Below, one piece after another: positions 36,883-46,108 of a stretch of 61,571 nt of DNA. The stretch lies in the NCBI GenBank assembly GCA_012843025.1, contig DURT01000047.1, positions 1 to 61,571 on the forward strand, given 5' to 3'. Position numbers and translations under genes: made by a program. Origin of the DNA: Tissierellia bacterium. GTDB taxonomy: Bacteria; Bacillota; Clostridia; Tissierellales; Sedimentibacteraceae. Under the pieces are notes generated by a model that was given only the letters and a program-made list of their open reading frames with translations, had not been told where the DNA came from and did not search any database. Position 1 is the first letter of the stretch; each line of letters starts with the position of its first letter.

Positions 36883-37848
36883 TTAATCATACCTTATTCT
36901 TGGATCTGCAATAGCATACAATAGATCTGCAACTAGGGCACCTATTAGCGTAAGAATTGTCAGTAATGAATTTATTCCAAGAATTAAGGGATAGTTTCTA
37001 TTCATTGCTGCTTCCACGGATATTTTACCCAGTCCTGGTAAAGCGAAAATAGTTTCCGTCACTACTGCTCCTGACAGAAGTGAAGGTATCCAAAATCCTA
37101 GCAAGGTAATAATGGGTATTATTCCATTTCTGAAAGCATGACGATATATAACTGTTTTTTCCTTTAATCCTTTTGCTCTTGCAGTCCTTATATAATCCTG
37201 TTTGATAACTTCAAGCATACTGGAGCGGGTATAGCGCATGAAACTTGCCGTTGAACTGAGACCTAAAACAATGCTTGGCAGTACTAAGTGCCATGCCACA
37301 TCCAAAAATTTGTCAATAGGATTATTTGACATTAATAGGGGATCTTGTAATCCAAATAAGGGGAAAAGCTGTACGTCTACGGCAAAAAGTTTTAATAATA
37401 TGAGTCCGAAGAAAAATGAAGGTAAGCTTATACCTATAAATGATACTACTGTAAGAATATTATCTATTGCTGTATATTGCTTAGTAGCACTTATTATCCC
37501 TGCTGGTATACCTAAAATAAGTGAAATACTTAGTGATACAATGGAAAGTAATAGGGTAGGCCCTATATAATCTCCTATAACTTCTGTTACAGGCTTTTTG
37601 TGGGTGTTGGAATAACCTAAATTACCCTGGGCTGCTTCCTTAATATAGTTAACGAATCGTTCATGCCAAGGAATATCCAGGCCTAACTTTTGGGCTAACT
37701 CAGCCTTTTGCTCCGGAGTCATCTTAGGGTGCATCATATTTGATACAGGAGTACCCGGTGCTTGTTCAAGTATAAAAAATAATATAAATAAAATCCCTAT
37801 AAAAACAGGAATCATCTGAAGAATACGCCTTATGACATAGTTTCTCAC
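36883..37848 (-). CDS. oppB: Peptide ABC transporter permease OppB
   Basis: A 321-residue permease with six TM helices. N-terminal MRNYVIRRILQMIPVFIGILFILFF and PGTP motif, then the EAA loop RTARAKGLKEKTVIYRHAFRNGIIP and GAVVTETIFALPGLG, all typical of OppB/DppB. It follows oppA after a GC-rich hairpin. Confidence 0.92.
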   Translation of the reverse strand: MRNYVIRRILQMIPVFIGILFILFFILEQAPGTPVSNMMHPKMTPEQKAELAQKLGLDIPWHERFVNYIKEAAQGNLGYSNTHKKPVTEVIGDYIGPTLLLSIVSLSISLILGIPAGIISATKQYTAIDNILTVVSFIGISLPSFFFGLILLKLFAVDVQLFPLFGLQDPLLMSNNPIDKFLDVAWHLVLPSIVLGLSSTASFMRYTRSSMLEVIKQDYIRTARAKGLKEKTVIYRHAFRNGIIPIITLLGFWIPSLLSGAVVTETIFALPGLGKISVEAAMNRNYPLILGINSLLTILTLIGALVADLLYAIADPRIRYD

Positions 37849-37888
37849 AGAACCACCTCTTCCTTATGGTAAATTTTGCTATGATTAA

Positions 37889-37907
37889 GGGCAGGCGACG
37901 CCTGCCC
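37889..37907 (-). promoter_or_regulatory. GC-rich hairpin between oppA and oppB
   Basis: GGGCAGGCG and CGCCTGCCC face each other with one base between them. There is no T tract after it on the minus strand. Such hairpins between a binding-protein gene and its permease genes often stabilise the upstream mRNA or partly stop transcription, so more OppA is made than permease (inference). Confidence 0.6.
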
Positions 37908-37915
37908 CCAAGTAT

Positions 37916-39604
37916 TTAGTTTAATGTTACATTCTTCAATGATTGATTCCATTTCACATAAGTATCTATTTCTAAACCTTCTACACGCTTGTTAACTCCC
38001 CAAATTTCGCTTCTGTAAGCGATGATTACATGAGGAATTTCTTCGTTCATGATTTTTGCCCATTCTTTGTAGATTTCTGCTCTCTTATCTGTATCGAACT
38101 CAGCTCTTCCTGCTCTTACAAGTTCCATTGCTTCTTCGTTTTTATAACCAGAAGCATTGAATCCTCCAGCTACAAAAGCATTATCATCAAACAATGCTCC
38201 TGTAGGATCTGGGTCTATGGATAATGAGAATCCCATAGTATAGATGTCAAAATCTTTTTCCCCAGGTTCAGCATCCATGGTACGAGCTGCAACTGTGTTA
38301 AAGTCCATCAATTCTATATTGAGGTCAACACCCAATTGCTTCCATGTATCTGCAGCCATTCCAGCCAGTGTTCCAGGCCATGGTGAGTCAGTATAAACTA
38401 ACCAACTGATGGAGAACTTTTGTCCGTCTTTATATCTGTATCCATCAGATTCCATCAACCAGCCTGCTTCATCCATAAGTTGGGCTGCTTTTTCCATATC
38501 AAAAGAATATGGGTTTAACTCTGATTCATCAGGGAATGCCCATGATGAAGGAGAAATAGGAGCCATACCTACGGAGGCTAAACCTTCCCCGTATTGTACA
38601 TCAATAAATGCTTCTCTGTCAAGTGCATACATAAGAGCTTGTCGAACTCTTACATCACTTAAAGTAGGCCTTAAAGTGTTAAAACACATGAATGTATAGC
38701 CATTTCCAAGGTAATTTATTACATTAATATTATCCATTGCCAATGCTGCCTGGTAGTTTTCGGCATTTGCAAAAATTTGGCCAAAATCTATCTGGTTTGT
38801 TTGCAATGCTGAAAGAATACTTTCTTCAGGTACTTCGCTTACCAATACACCGTCGATTTTTGCAGCATTTTCAGGATCCCAGTAGTTTTCATTTTTTAAT
38901 AATTTTATATACTGTTTAGGTTCCCAACTGTCCAATACCATTATGCCTGAGCCTAAAGGTTTATCTAACAATTCTAAGAAATCTTCCCAGTTTTCGAATT
39001 CATAGTAAGCTTTTGGCATAATACCGTAATCAAAAGATTCGATGTTTGCAGGTGCTGCTGTACCTTCTTTAAAGGTGAAAGAAATAGTTTTTTCATCTAT
39101 TATTTGAATTCCTTCAAATGTGTCGGTTTTTCCGCTATGATATTCTTCGTAGCCTACTAGATTATTTACAGCATAAGCTCTGGGACCGTTGTAGTCTGGA
39201 TGGGCTATGGCCATATATGTAAAAGCCACATCTTCTGTTGTCAAATCACTACCATCGGAAAATTTAATTCCATCCTTCAAAGTAAAGGTGTAGGTTAAAT
39301 TGTCTTCTGATAAGGTCCATTCTGCAATACCCGGAACATATTCGCCCTCAGGAGTATTATCTATAAGTTTTTCAAAGATAATGTCTGTGATATATGCATC
39401 ATATACGTTATCAGACATAATAGGATTAAATACTCCATCAAATGATGATGCGCCTAACCTTAGTATTTGATCTCCTTTTGGTTGTTCCGTATTATCGGAT
39501 CCTCCTTGTGGTCCAGGTGTTTGGGTTTGACCTTTACAGCCTGCAAAAAGAACAACAACCATTACCATCGCTAATAGTAATGATAATAATTTCCTTATTT
39601 TCAT
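37916..39604 (-). CDS. oppA: Peptide-binding lipoprotein OppA
   Basis: A 562-residue extracellular solute-binding protein (SBP family 5). Lipoprotein signal with lipobox LFAGC, then a Gly/Gln/Thr linker and the binding fold (LRLGASSFDGVFNPIMSD, WTLSEDNLTYTFTLKDGIKFSDGSDLTTEDVAFTY). The ATG at 39604 has GGAGGT six bases upstream; the TTG at 39616 lies over that RBS. First gene of the operon oppA-B-C-D-F. Ligand may be peptides, though family members also bind nickel or sugars. Confidence 0.92.
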   Translation of the reverse strand: MKIRKLLSLLLAMVMVVVLFAGCKGQTQTPGPQGGSDNTEQPKGDQILRLGASSFDGVFNPIMSDNVYDAYITDIIFEKLIDNTPEGEYVPGIAEWTLSEDNLTYTFTLKDGIKFSDGSDLTTEDVAFTYMAIAHPDYNGPRAYAVNNLVGYEEYHSGKTDTFEGIQIIDEKTISFTFKEGTAAPANIESFDYGIMPKAYYEFENWEDFLELLDKPLGSGIMVLDSWEPKQYIKLLKNENYWDPENAAKIDGVLVSEVPEESILSALQTNQIDFGQIFANAENYQAALAMDNINVINYLGNGYTFMCFNTLRPTLSDVRVRQALMYALDREAFIDVQYGEGLASVGMAPISPSSWAFPDESELNPYSFDMEKAAQLMDEAGWLMESDGYRYKDGQKFSISWLVYTDSPWPGTLAGMAADTWKQLGVDLNIELMDFNTVAARTMDAEPGEKDFDIYTMGFSLSIDPDPTGALFDDNAFVAGGFNASGYKNEEAMELVRAGRAEFDTDKRAEIYKEWAKIMNEEIPHVIIAYRSEIWGVNKRVEGLEIDTYVKWNQSLKNVTLN

Positions 39605-39625
39605 AGTTACCTCCAATTATTTATT

Positions 39626-39673
39626 AAATACAACAGTATTGTATTTATATTACTCCTAACAGTATTATACTGT
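39626..39673 (-). promoter_or_regulatory. Two palindromes in the oppA control region
   Basis: ACAGTAT-T-ATACTGT (39659-39673) is a perfect 15-bp palindrome. Read on the minus strand it contains TATAAT, the best -10 candidate for oppA. AAATACAA (39626-39633) and TTGTATTT (39639-39646) form a second palindrome 12 bases nearer the gene. Both contain ACAGTAT. This looks like paired operator sites of an unknown regulator. Neither fits the CodY box. Confidence 0.5.
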
Positions 39674-39767
39674 AAGGGATAATTTATGAACCAATTATAT
39701 ATTATCAATAAATCTAAGTCAATTTAATTCTCGTGGGACGAGGAAGGTATAATTTTTATTCATTTTG

Positions 39768-39797
39768 TTTACAGTTTAAACTAAGTTATGATATACT
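39768..39797 (+). promoter_or_regulatory. Putative promoter of metF-metH
   Basis: TTTACA (39768-39773), 18 bases, TATACT (39792-39797) with TG at 39789-39790 (extended -10). The leader would be only about 20 bases, too short for a SAM riboswitch. Confidence 0.5.
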
Positions 39798-39823
39798 GCT
39801 GTTATAAACTAAAGGAGAGGACT

Positions 39824-40717
39824 ATGTATATCAGAGATATTTTTAAGAAAAAGAATTTTGTATTTTCTTTTGAAATTTTTCCTCCGAAGCCTACATCTTC
39901 CATAAATACCATATATAAAACATTGGAAGCATTAAGTGATTTACGACCAGATTATATAAGTGTAACTTACGGGGCAGGTGGGGGAAGTAATTACAATAAA
40001 ACTAAAGAAATATCATCCCTGATAAAAAATAAATATGGTATAGAAGCATTGGCCCATTTAACATGTATCAGTTCCACAAAGGAAGATATTAGAAGAACTT
40101 TGGAGGAACTGAAAGAGGAAGGTATAAAAAATATATTAGCTTTAAGAGGAGATATTCCCGTGGATGAGGCAGTAAGGGGAGACTTTAAATATGCATCTGA
40201 CTTGGCAGAATATATAATGAGTATCCACAAATTCGATTTAGGTGGAACCTGTTATCCGGAAGGACACTATAGCTGCAAAAACTTAGAAGAGGATGTGAAA
40301 AATTTAAAATATAAAATTGATGCAGGAGTTACCCATTTGACATCCCAATTGTTTTTTGACAATAATCTATTTTATAATTTCTTAGATTTAGCAGCCAAGT
40401 ACAATATAAATGTTCCTATACAAGCAGGTATCATGCCTATTACCAACTTAAAACAAGCAGAAAAAGTGTCTGGATTAAGCGGTTCCAAGGTACCTGAAAA
40501 ACTGTTGAATGCACTTGAGAAATTTCAGGATGACAAGGATGCTATGGCAGATGCAGGCATTGCCTATGCAACGGAACAAATAGTTGAACTAATGGCAGCA
40601 GGAATAGATGGTGTTCATTTATACACAATGAACAATCCATATGTAGCAAGAAAAACCCATGATAATATTATTTCCATGATACATGCTATTAACAGAAAAC
40701 CAAAGACACGGTACTAA
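39824..40717 (+). CDS. metF: Methylenetetrahydrofolate reductase
   Basis: A 297-residue TIM-barrel flavoenzyme that reduces 5,10-methylene-THF to 5-methyl-THF. The start at 39824 (MYIRDIFKKKNFVFSFEIFPPKP) has AAAGGAGAGG upstream; the ATG at 39788 overlaps the -35/-10 region. FEIFPPK, VTYGAGG, ALRGDIP and the C-terminal LYTMNN are family marks. It supplies methyl groups to MetH 13 bases downstream. Confidence 0.93.
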   Translation: MYIRDIFKKKNFVFSFEIFPPKPTSSINTIYKTLEALSDLRPDYISVTYGAGGGSNYNKTKEISSLIKNKYGIEALAHLTCISSTKEDIRRTLEELKEEGIKNILALRGDIPVDEAVRGDFKYASDLAEYIMSIHKFDLGGTCYPEGHYSCKNLEEDVKNLKYKIDAGVTHLTSQLFFDNNLFYNFLDLAAKYNINVPIQAGIMPITNLKQAEKVSGLSGSKVPEKLLNALEKFQDDKDAMADAGIAYATEQIVELMAAGIDGVHLYTMNNPYVARKTHDNIISMIHAINRKPKTRY

Positions 40718-40730
40718 TGGAGTGAGGTAA

Positions 40731-43100
40731 ATGAAATTTAAAGAATATATGAAAGACAATCTATTAATATTTGACGGGGCAATGGGAACACAACTCCAAA
40801 ATAAAGGACTGAAATTAGGAGAAGTTCCGGAAGTACTTAATATTACTAAAAGCAACCTAGTTCAGGAAATTCACAGAGAATACATAGATGCGGGAGCAAA
40901 AGTTATTACTACAAATACTTTTGGTGCCAATGAACTTAAGCTTCATAGAACAGAATACAGTCCGGAAGAAATAATTGATGCAGGAGTAGTGAATGCAAAA
41001 AAAGTATCAGAAGGAAAAAATGTTTATATAGCCTTAGGCCTAGGGCCAATTGGGGAGTTAATTGAGCCTATGGGCAATATAACTTTTGACAGAGCCTATG
41101 AAATTTACAAAAGGCAAATACTCCAGGGAGTTAAATCGGGCGTTGATTTAATTTTAATTGAAACTATGACGGACTTATACGAGGTAAAAGCAGCTGTATT
41201 AGCGGCAAAGGAAAACTCAGATCTTCCTGTTATAGTCACTATGACTTTTGAGGAGGATGGACGAACCTTTACAGGATGTCTGCCAGACAGTATGGCTATT
41301 ACCTTGGATGGTTTGGGAGTGGACGCTTTAGGTATTAATTGTTCCTTAGGTCCTAAGGAAATTTACCCTATAGTGGAAGAACTGCTTCAATGGACGAACC
41401 TACCTATATTAGTACAGGCTAATGCAGGTCTTCCAAGTGTCTGTGAGGGGCACACTAGCTACTTGGTTGGAGCAGAAGAATTTGCAGAAGAGTCTTACAA
41501 ACTAGTAAAGGCTGGGGTAAGTCTTATTGGTGGATGTTGCGGAACAACACCAGAATATATAAGAAAGATAAGGGAAAAAATTCAGAGACTTACGAAAAAA
41601 CCCCGTGAAATAAAAAGTTTTTCAGCCCTTTGCACTCCTACAAATACGGTAGTTATTGATGGGGTAAAAGTTATTGGAGAAAGAATAAATCCCACAGGGA
41701 AGAAAATTCTTAAGGAAGCCCTTAAAAACAACAATATGGAATATATTGCAAAGCAGGCCTTGTCCCAGGTGGAAGCAGGGGCAGAAATATTGGACGTAAA
41801 TGTTGGAATTAGAGAAATAGACCAGAAAGAAATGATTGTGAAAGTTATTAAAGAACTTCAGAAAATCACAAACGTTCCCTTGCAAATAGATTCATCGGAT
41901 TATGAGGTTATAGAAAGAGGGCTAAGATACTACAACGGAAAAGCAATAGTAAACTCAGTAAACGGTGAAGAAGAAGTATTGAATAAAATTCTTCCCTTGG
42001 TAAAAAAATACGGGGCAGCGGTGGTAGGCCTCACTCTGAACGAAAAGGGAATTCCAGATACTGCTTATGAAAGATATAAAATAGCAAAAAAAATAGTTGA
42101 AAAAGCTGAAAGTTTCGGCATAAAAAGAGAAGATGTATTTATAGATACCCTGACTCTTACCTGTTCCGCCCAACAGGAAGAAGTAGTGGAAACTATAAAA
42201 GCACTATCTATGGTTAAAGAGAAGTTAGGGGTTAAGACTGTATTGGGAGTATCAAATATTTCCTTCGGTCTGCCTAACAGGTCTCTAATAAATGAAACAT
42301 TTTTAGCCATAGCCTTAGCTGCTGGCCTGGACTTACCCATAATAAATCCCAATGATGAAGGAATGATGGATAAAATCCATGCCTTCAAGGTACTCTATAA
42401 TTATGATAAGGGGGCTGGGGAATATATTAAAAAATATGGAGAGCTAGCTCCAAAAAGAAAAGAAAAAACTTCTCCTGAGTATGATCTTAAAGAATTAGTA
42501 ATAAAAGGACTTAAAGATAAGGCTCCCTTAATTACGGAAGAATTGCTAAAAACAAAAAGTGAGCTAGAAATTGTAAATGATTACCTTATCCCGGCCTTAG
42601 ACAAGGTAGGAAATGATTTTGAAAAGGGAATAATTTTCCTTCCCCAACTGATACAGTCTGCAGAAACGGTTAAATCCTCCTTCGAAGTTTTAAAAAACAG
42701 CTTAAAGAACAAGGAAGAAAAAAGCATCAGCAAGGGGATAATTATTCTTGCAACGGTTAAAGGGGATATTCACGACATAGGCAAAAATATTGTTAAAGTA
42801 ATACTTGAAAACTATAATTATGAAATAATAGATTTAGGAAAGGATGTTCCCTGGGAAAGAATTTTAGAGGAAGTTAATAAGTACCAGGAGCATGTCTTAG
42901 TTGGATTAAGTGCCCTTATGACAACTACCATGGAGAGTATGGAGAAAACTATTGAGGTACTGCGAAAAAATAAGGCGGACTGCACCATAATGGTAGGAGG
43001 GGCAGTGTTGACTTCTGAATACGCTAAAAACATGGGTGCGGACTATTACGGTAAAGATGCTAAAGAAGCTGTAGAAATAGCAAAAAAAGTGTTTAAATAG
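40731..43100 (+). CDS. metH: Cobalamin-dependent methionine synthase, short form
   Basis: 789 residues. In order: homocysteine-binding domain (about 1-285, zinc cysteines in INCSLGP and GGCCGTTP), pterin-binding domain for methyl-THF (about 300-570), B12 cap helices (about 585-665) and B12-binding domain with D-x-H-x-x-G (KGDIHDIGKN) (about 670-789). The C-terminal SAM-binding reactivation domain of E. coli MetH (1227 residues) is absent, so reactivation would need a separate protein. Adjacent metF provides methyl-THF. Confidence 0.93.
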   Translation: MKFKEYMKDNLLIFDGAMGTQLQNKGLKLGEVPEVLNITKSNLVQEIHREYIDAGAKVITTNTFGANELKLHRTEYSPEEIIDAGVVNAKKVSEGKNVYIALGLGPIGELIEPMGNITFDRAYEIYKRQILQGVKSGVDLILIETMTDLYEVKAAVLAAKENSDLPVIVTMTFEEDGRTFTGCLPDSMAITLDGLGVDALGINCSLGPKEIYPIVEELLQWTNLPILVQANAGLPSVCEGHTSYLVGAEEFAEESYKLVKAGVSLIGGCCGTTPEYIRKIREKIQRLTKKPREIKSFSALCTPTNTVVIDGVKVIGERINPTGKKILKEALKNNNMEYIAKQALSQVEAGAEILDVNVGIREIDQKEMIVKVIKELQKITNVPLQIDSSDYEVIERGLRYYNGKAIVNSVNGEEEVLNKILPLVKKYGAAVVGLTLNEKGIPDTAYERYKIAKKIVEKAESFGIKREDVFIDTLTLTCSAQQEEVVETIKALSMVKEKLGVKTVLGVSNISFGLPNRSLINETFLAIALAAGLDLPIINPNDEGMMDKIHAFKVLYNYDKGAGEYIKKYGELAPKRKEKTSPEYDLKELVIKGLKDKAPLITEELLKTKSELEIVNDYLIPALDKVGNDFEKGIIFLPQLIQSAETVKSSFEVLKNSLKNKEEKSISKGIIILATVKGDIHDIGKNIVKVILENYNYEIIDLGKDVPWERILEEVNKYQEHVLVGLSALMTTTMESMEKTIEVLRKNKADCTIMVGGAVLTSEYAKNMGADYYGKDAKEAVEIAKKVFK

Positions 43101-43138
43101 CATTTTCCGTGTAGTCACTCAAGAAGACGGAGAGGATT

Positions 43139-44023
43139 ATGGAATTTAAAACTTGGTTTGAAGAGAAAGTTAGCTTAGTAGATGAATATTTGCAGCATAT
43201 TATTGAGGTGAAAGACAATCCTCAAAAAATTATTTATGAAGCTATGAATTACAGTCTTTTGTCAGGAGGCAAAAGATTAAGGCCGGTTCTTTTATTGGGA
43301 GCCTATGAAATTTTCAAGGAAGATTTAACTGAAGCTCTGCCCTTTGCTGCTGCCATAGAAATGATTCATACATATTCACTTATTCATGATGATTTGCCTG
43401 CCATGGACAACGATGATTACAGGAGAGGCAAGCTAACTAATCACAAAAAATTTGGAGAAGCAAATGCCATACTTGCAGGGGATGCCCTCCTTAACAAAGC
43501 ATTTGAAACAGCCTTGGATGCCGCCCTATCTGGTAATTCTATGAATAAAATTAAAGCTCTTTTAATAATATCTCAGTCCTCCGGCACGGAAGGAATGATA
43601 GGAGGACAGGTAGTGGATATGGAAGGACCAAGTAAAATATCATCTATAGAGGATTTAAAATATATGTATTCACTGAAAACAGGAGCCCTGATAAAAAGCA
43701 GTCTTGTTGCAGGAGCTGTCTTAGGTGGTGCAAAGAAAACTGAAATTAAGGCCTTGGAAACCTACGGTGAAAAGTTAGGCATAGCCTTTCAAATAAAAGA
43801 TGATATTTTAGATGTAACTGGAACTCAGGAAATGCTAGGTAAGACTATTGGAAGTGATGCAGCAAATAATAAAATTACTTACCTGACATTTAAGAGTATG
43901 GAAGAATCTAAGGCTGATGTTGAGAAACTAACAGAAGAAGCTATTGGAAGCATAAAAGTTTTCGGCTCTAAAGCCAAATACTTATTAGAGCTGGCAAAGT
44001 ATCTAACTCATAGGGAAAAATAA
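43139..44023 (+). CDS. ispA: Polyprenyl (farnesyl/geranyl) diphosphate synthase
   Basis: A 294-residue all-helical trans-prenyltransferase. First aspartate-rich motif DDLPAMDND (near 85-93), second KDDILD (near 221-226), with GGKRLRP and GEANAILAGDALL. Chain length (C15 or C20) cannot be fixed. Product feeds undecaprenyl and quinone/other isoprenoids. RBS GGAGAGG. Confidence 0.9.
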   Translation: MEFKTWFEEKVSLVDEYLQHIIEVKDNPQKIIYEAMNYSLLSGGKRLRPVLLLGAYEIFKEDLTEALPFAAAIEMIHTYSLIHDDLPAMDNDDYRRGKLTNHKKFGEANAILAGDALLNKAFETALDAALSGNSMNKIKALLIISQSSGTEGMIGGQVVDMEGPSKISSIEDLKYMYSLKTGALIKSSLVAGAVLGGAKKTEIKALETYGEKLGIAFQIKDDILDVTGTQEMLGKTIGSDAANNKITYLTFKSMEESKADVEKLTEEAIGSIKVFGSKAKYLLELAKYLTHREK

Positions 44024-44039
44024 ACTTTCTATAAACAAT

Positions 44040-44061
44040 AGGGACGTGAATTCACGTCCCT
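44040..44061. terminator. Bidirectional terminator
   Basis: A perfect 20-bp palindrome GGGACGTGAATTCACGTCCC (44041-44060) flanked by A and TTTA, between the convergent ispA and murC genes. Confidence 0.75.
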
Positions 44062-45414
44062 TTACTTGGAATCTATTAGCATATCTGCTACTTCATCCAC
44101 ATTTCCTGCTCCCATAGTAATAACAGTATCACCTTTTTTAGCCAATGACTTTACCAGTTCCACTGCCTGGGGAAAACTTTCCGCATATGAAGCTTCTTTT
44201 GAATAATATTTCATTTTATCAATAATATCCTTGGAATGTACTTCTCCCTTATTAATTTCTCTTGCAGCATATATATCCAGTAGAATAACTTCGTCAGATA
44301 GGGATAAGGCTTCTGCAAAACCGTTTAATAGTTTTTTGGTTCTGGTGTAAGTATGAGGCTGAAACACAGTAATTACTTTTCCCTCTGTATATGAGCGAGC
44401 AGTATTTATAGTAGCTTTCATTTCTGAAGGATGGTGAGCATAGTCATCGATAATGACTGCTTCGTTAATATTGCCTTTTACCTCATATCTTCTGTGAGTT
44501 CCCTTAAAAGAAGATAGGCCTTTTGATATTGTTGCTGGATCTATTCCTAGTAGATGGCAGGTAGCAGCAGCGGCAAGGGAATTTAAAATATTGTGCATTC
44601 CAAAGACTTTTAGCTTTACTTCCGTAATTTTTTCCCCCTTGTATGCCAGGGTATATGAGGGTTCCGGTGCCAGAACAATATTCTGGGCAGAGTAGTCGGC
44701 ATCTTCTATTCCAAAAGTTGTAACATTACAATTAATATTATTAAACAAATCTTTATTTTTCGCGTTTACTATTAAATGCCCATCTACTGGCAATTTTTTT
44801 GCAAATCCCACGAAGGCATCTTCGATATCTCTTATATCCTTGTAGTAATCCAAGTGGTCTTCATCTATATTCAATATTAGTTCAATGGTAGGGTTAAATT
44901 TCAGGAAATTCCTCCTATATTCACAGGCTTCCGTCAAAAGAAGCTCATTGGAACCGTGTAAGAGGTTTCCTCCCAAAGAATCCATTTCTCCTCCCAAAAA
45001 AATCGTAGGAGAAATATCTGTTTCCATAAGTATGGATGAGAGCATTGCCGTAGTGGTTGTTTTACCGTGAGTGCCGGAAACACAGATGGCATGGTTGTAA
45101 TTCTTCATAACCTGGCCTAAAAATTCAGCCCTATCCATAATTGTAATATTTAATTCCTGCGCCCTTAACAACTCTGGATTATCATCTGAAATTGCAGATG
45201 TATAAACTACTAGGTCGATACTTGGGTCAATATTTTTGCTGTCGTGACCTATGTAAATTCTAGCGCCGGCTGATTGAAGTTTCTTTATTATGCGGGAATT
45301 ATTCTTATCAGATCCAGAGACTTTAATATTTTCGTGGAGCATTATTTCGGCCAAAGCACTCATGCTAATTCCGCCGATTCCAATAAAGTATATATGTTTA
45401 TATTTATATTTCAT
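44062..45414 (-). CDS. murC: UDP-MurNAc:L-alanine ligase
   Basis: A 450-residue Mur ligase that adds the first stem residue, L-Ala. N-terminal FIGIGGISMSALAEIM, P-loop GTHGKTTTT, EACEYRRNFLKF, NIDEDHLDYYKD, IDDYAHHPSEM and VFQPHTYTRTKKL are MurC-specific. It lies 11 kb from the main cluster, on the opposite strand and with its own promoter. No murB is next to it. Confidence 0.95.
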   Translation of the reverse strand: MKYKYKHIYFIGIGGISMSALAEIMLHENIKVSGSDKNNSRIIKKLQSAGARIYIGHDSKNIDPSIDLVVYTSAISDDNPELLRAQELNITIMDRAEFLGQVMKNYNHAICVSGTHGKTTTTAMLSSILMETDISPTIFLGGEMDSLGGNLLHGSNELLLTEACEYRRNFLKFNPTIELILNIDEDHLDYYKDIRDIEDAFVGFAKKLPVDGHLIVNAKNKDLFNNINCNVTTFGIEDADYSAQNIVLAPEPSYTLAYKGEKITEVKLKVFGMHNILNSLAAAATCHLLGIDPATISKGLSSFKGTHRRYEVKGNINEAVIIDDYAHHPSEMKATINTARSYTEGKVITVFQPHTYTRTKKLLNGFAEALSLSDEVILLDIYAAREINKGEVHSKDIIDKMKYYSKEASYAESFPQAVELVKSLAKKGDTVITMGAGNVDEVADMLIDSK

Positions 45415-45495
45415 TCTGATCTCCCTAAGCTTTATTAAATAATTTATTCATTTTATATGTAATTGATACATTAATATACTAAATAACATCTTAAC

Positions 45496-45524
45496 ATTAT
45501 AGCACAGACTCCCGTATTGTTCAA
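45496..45524 (-). promoter_or_regulatory. Promoter of murC
   Basis: On the minus strand, TTGAAC (45524-45519), 17 bases, TATAAT (45501-45496) with TG one base before it (extended -10). About 80 bases of leader precede murC. Confidence 0.65.
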
Positions 45525-45580
45525 TAATTTTTGGAGGGGCTACTTGTCAATAAATTAACAATGCTCTATAATTCTATTTC

Positions 45581-45609
45581 TTGATTTTATAATTATATAA
45601 ATGTATAAT
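45581..45609 (+). promoter_or_regulatory. Promoter of tsaE-tsaB-rimI
   Basis: TTGATT (45581-45586), 17 bases, TATAAT (45604-45609), about 30 bases before tsaE. Confidence 0.6.
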
Positions 45610-45640
45610 AAGAAAGATTATTAGAAGCGGAAAGGTCGAT

Positions 45641-46108
45641 ATGAGAGTAGTAATAAACAATATTAAAGACACAGAAAAATTGGGAAAAATAATAGCTAAT
45701 GTTGTAGAGAAGGGAACGGTAATATGTCTGGACGGTGACCTTGGAGTAGGTAAGACTGCCCTTACCCGTTTTATTGGAAAGGAATTAGGAGTTGAGGAAC
45801 CTATAGTGAGTCCTACCTTTACCATTATAAAGGAGTACCAGGGGAGATTGCCCTTTTATCACATGGATGTGTACCGTATCCCATCGGAAGATAGTATGTA
45901 TGATTTGGGATATGAAGAATATATATATTCTGAGGGAGTTACAGTAATAGAGTGGTCTAAACTCATAGAGGGAATACTTCCTGAGGAAAGAATAAATATT
46001 GAAATTAAAAGAATTGATGATGAAAAAAGAGAAATAAACATAGATGGAAAAGGCCATGTATATGAAAAATTAGCGGAGGAATTAACAAATGAAAATACTG
46101 TCAATTGA
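45641..46108 (+). CDS. tsaE: tRNA threonylcarbamoyladenosine biosynthesis ATPase TsaE
   Basis: A 155-residue P-loop protein of the TsaBDE complex that makes t6A at position 37 of ANN-reading tRNAs. Walker A GDLGVGKTALTR (about 31-42), SPTFTIIKEY and HMDVYRI, EWSKLIEGILPEERI are family marks. It overlaps tsaB by 20 bases. tsaD is not in the window. Confidence 0.94.
   Translation: MRVVINNIKDTEKLGKIIANVVEKGTVICLDGDLGVGKTALTRFIGKELGVEEPIVSPTFTIIKEYQGRLPFYHMDVYRIPSEDSMYDLGYEEYIYSEGVTVIEWSKLIEGILPEERINIEIKRIDDEKREINIDGKGHVYEKLAEELTNENTVN

Noticed and set aside
39717..39823. SAM riboswitch before metF-metH
   Set aside because: The promoter leaves only about 20-30 bases of leader, and no S-box motifs are present.
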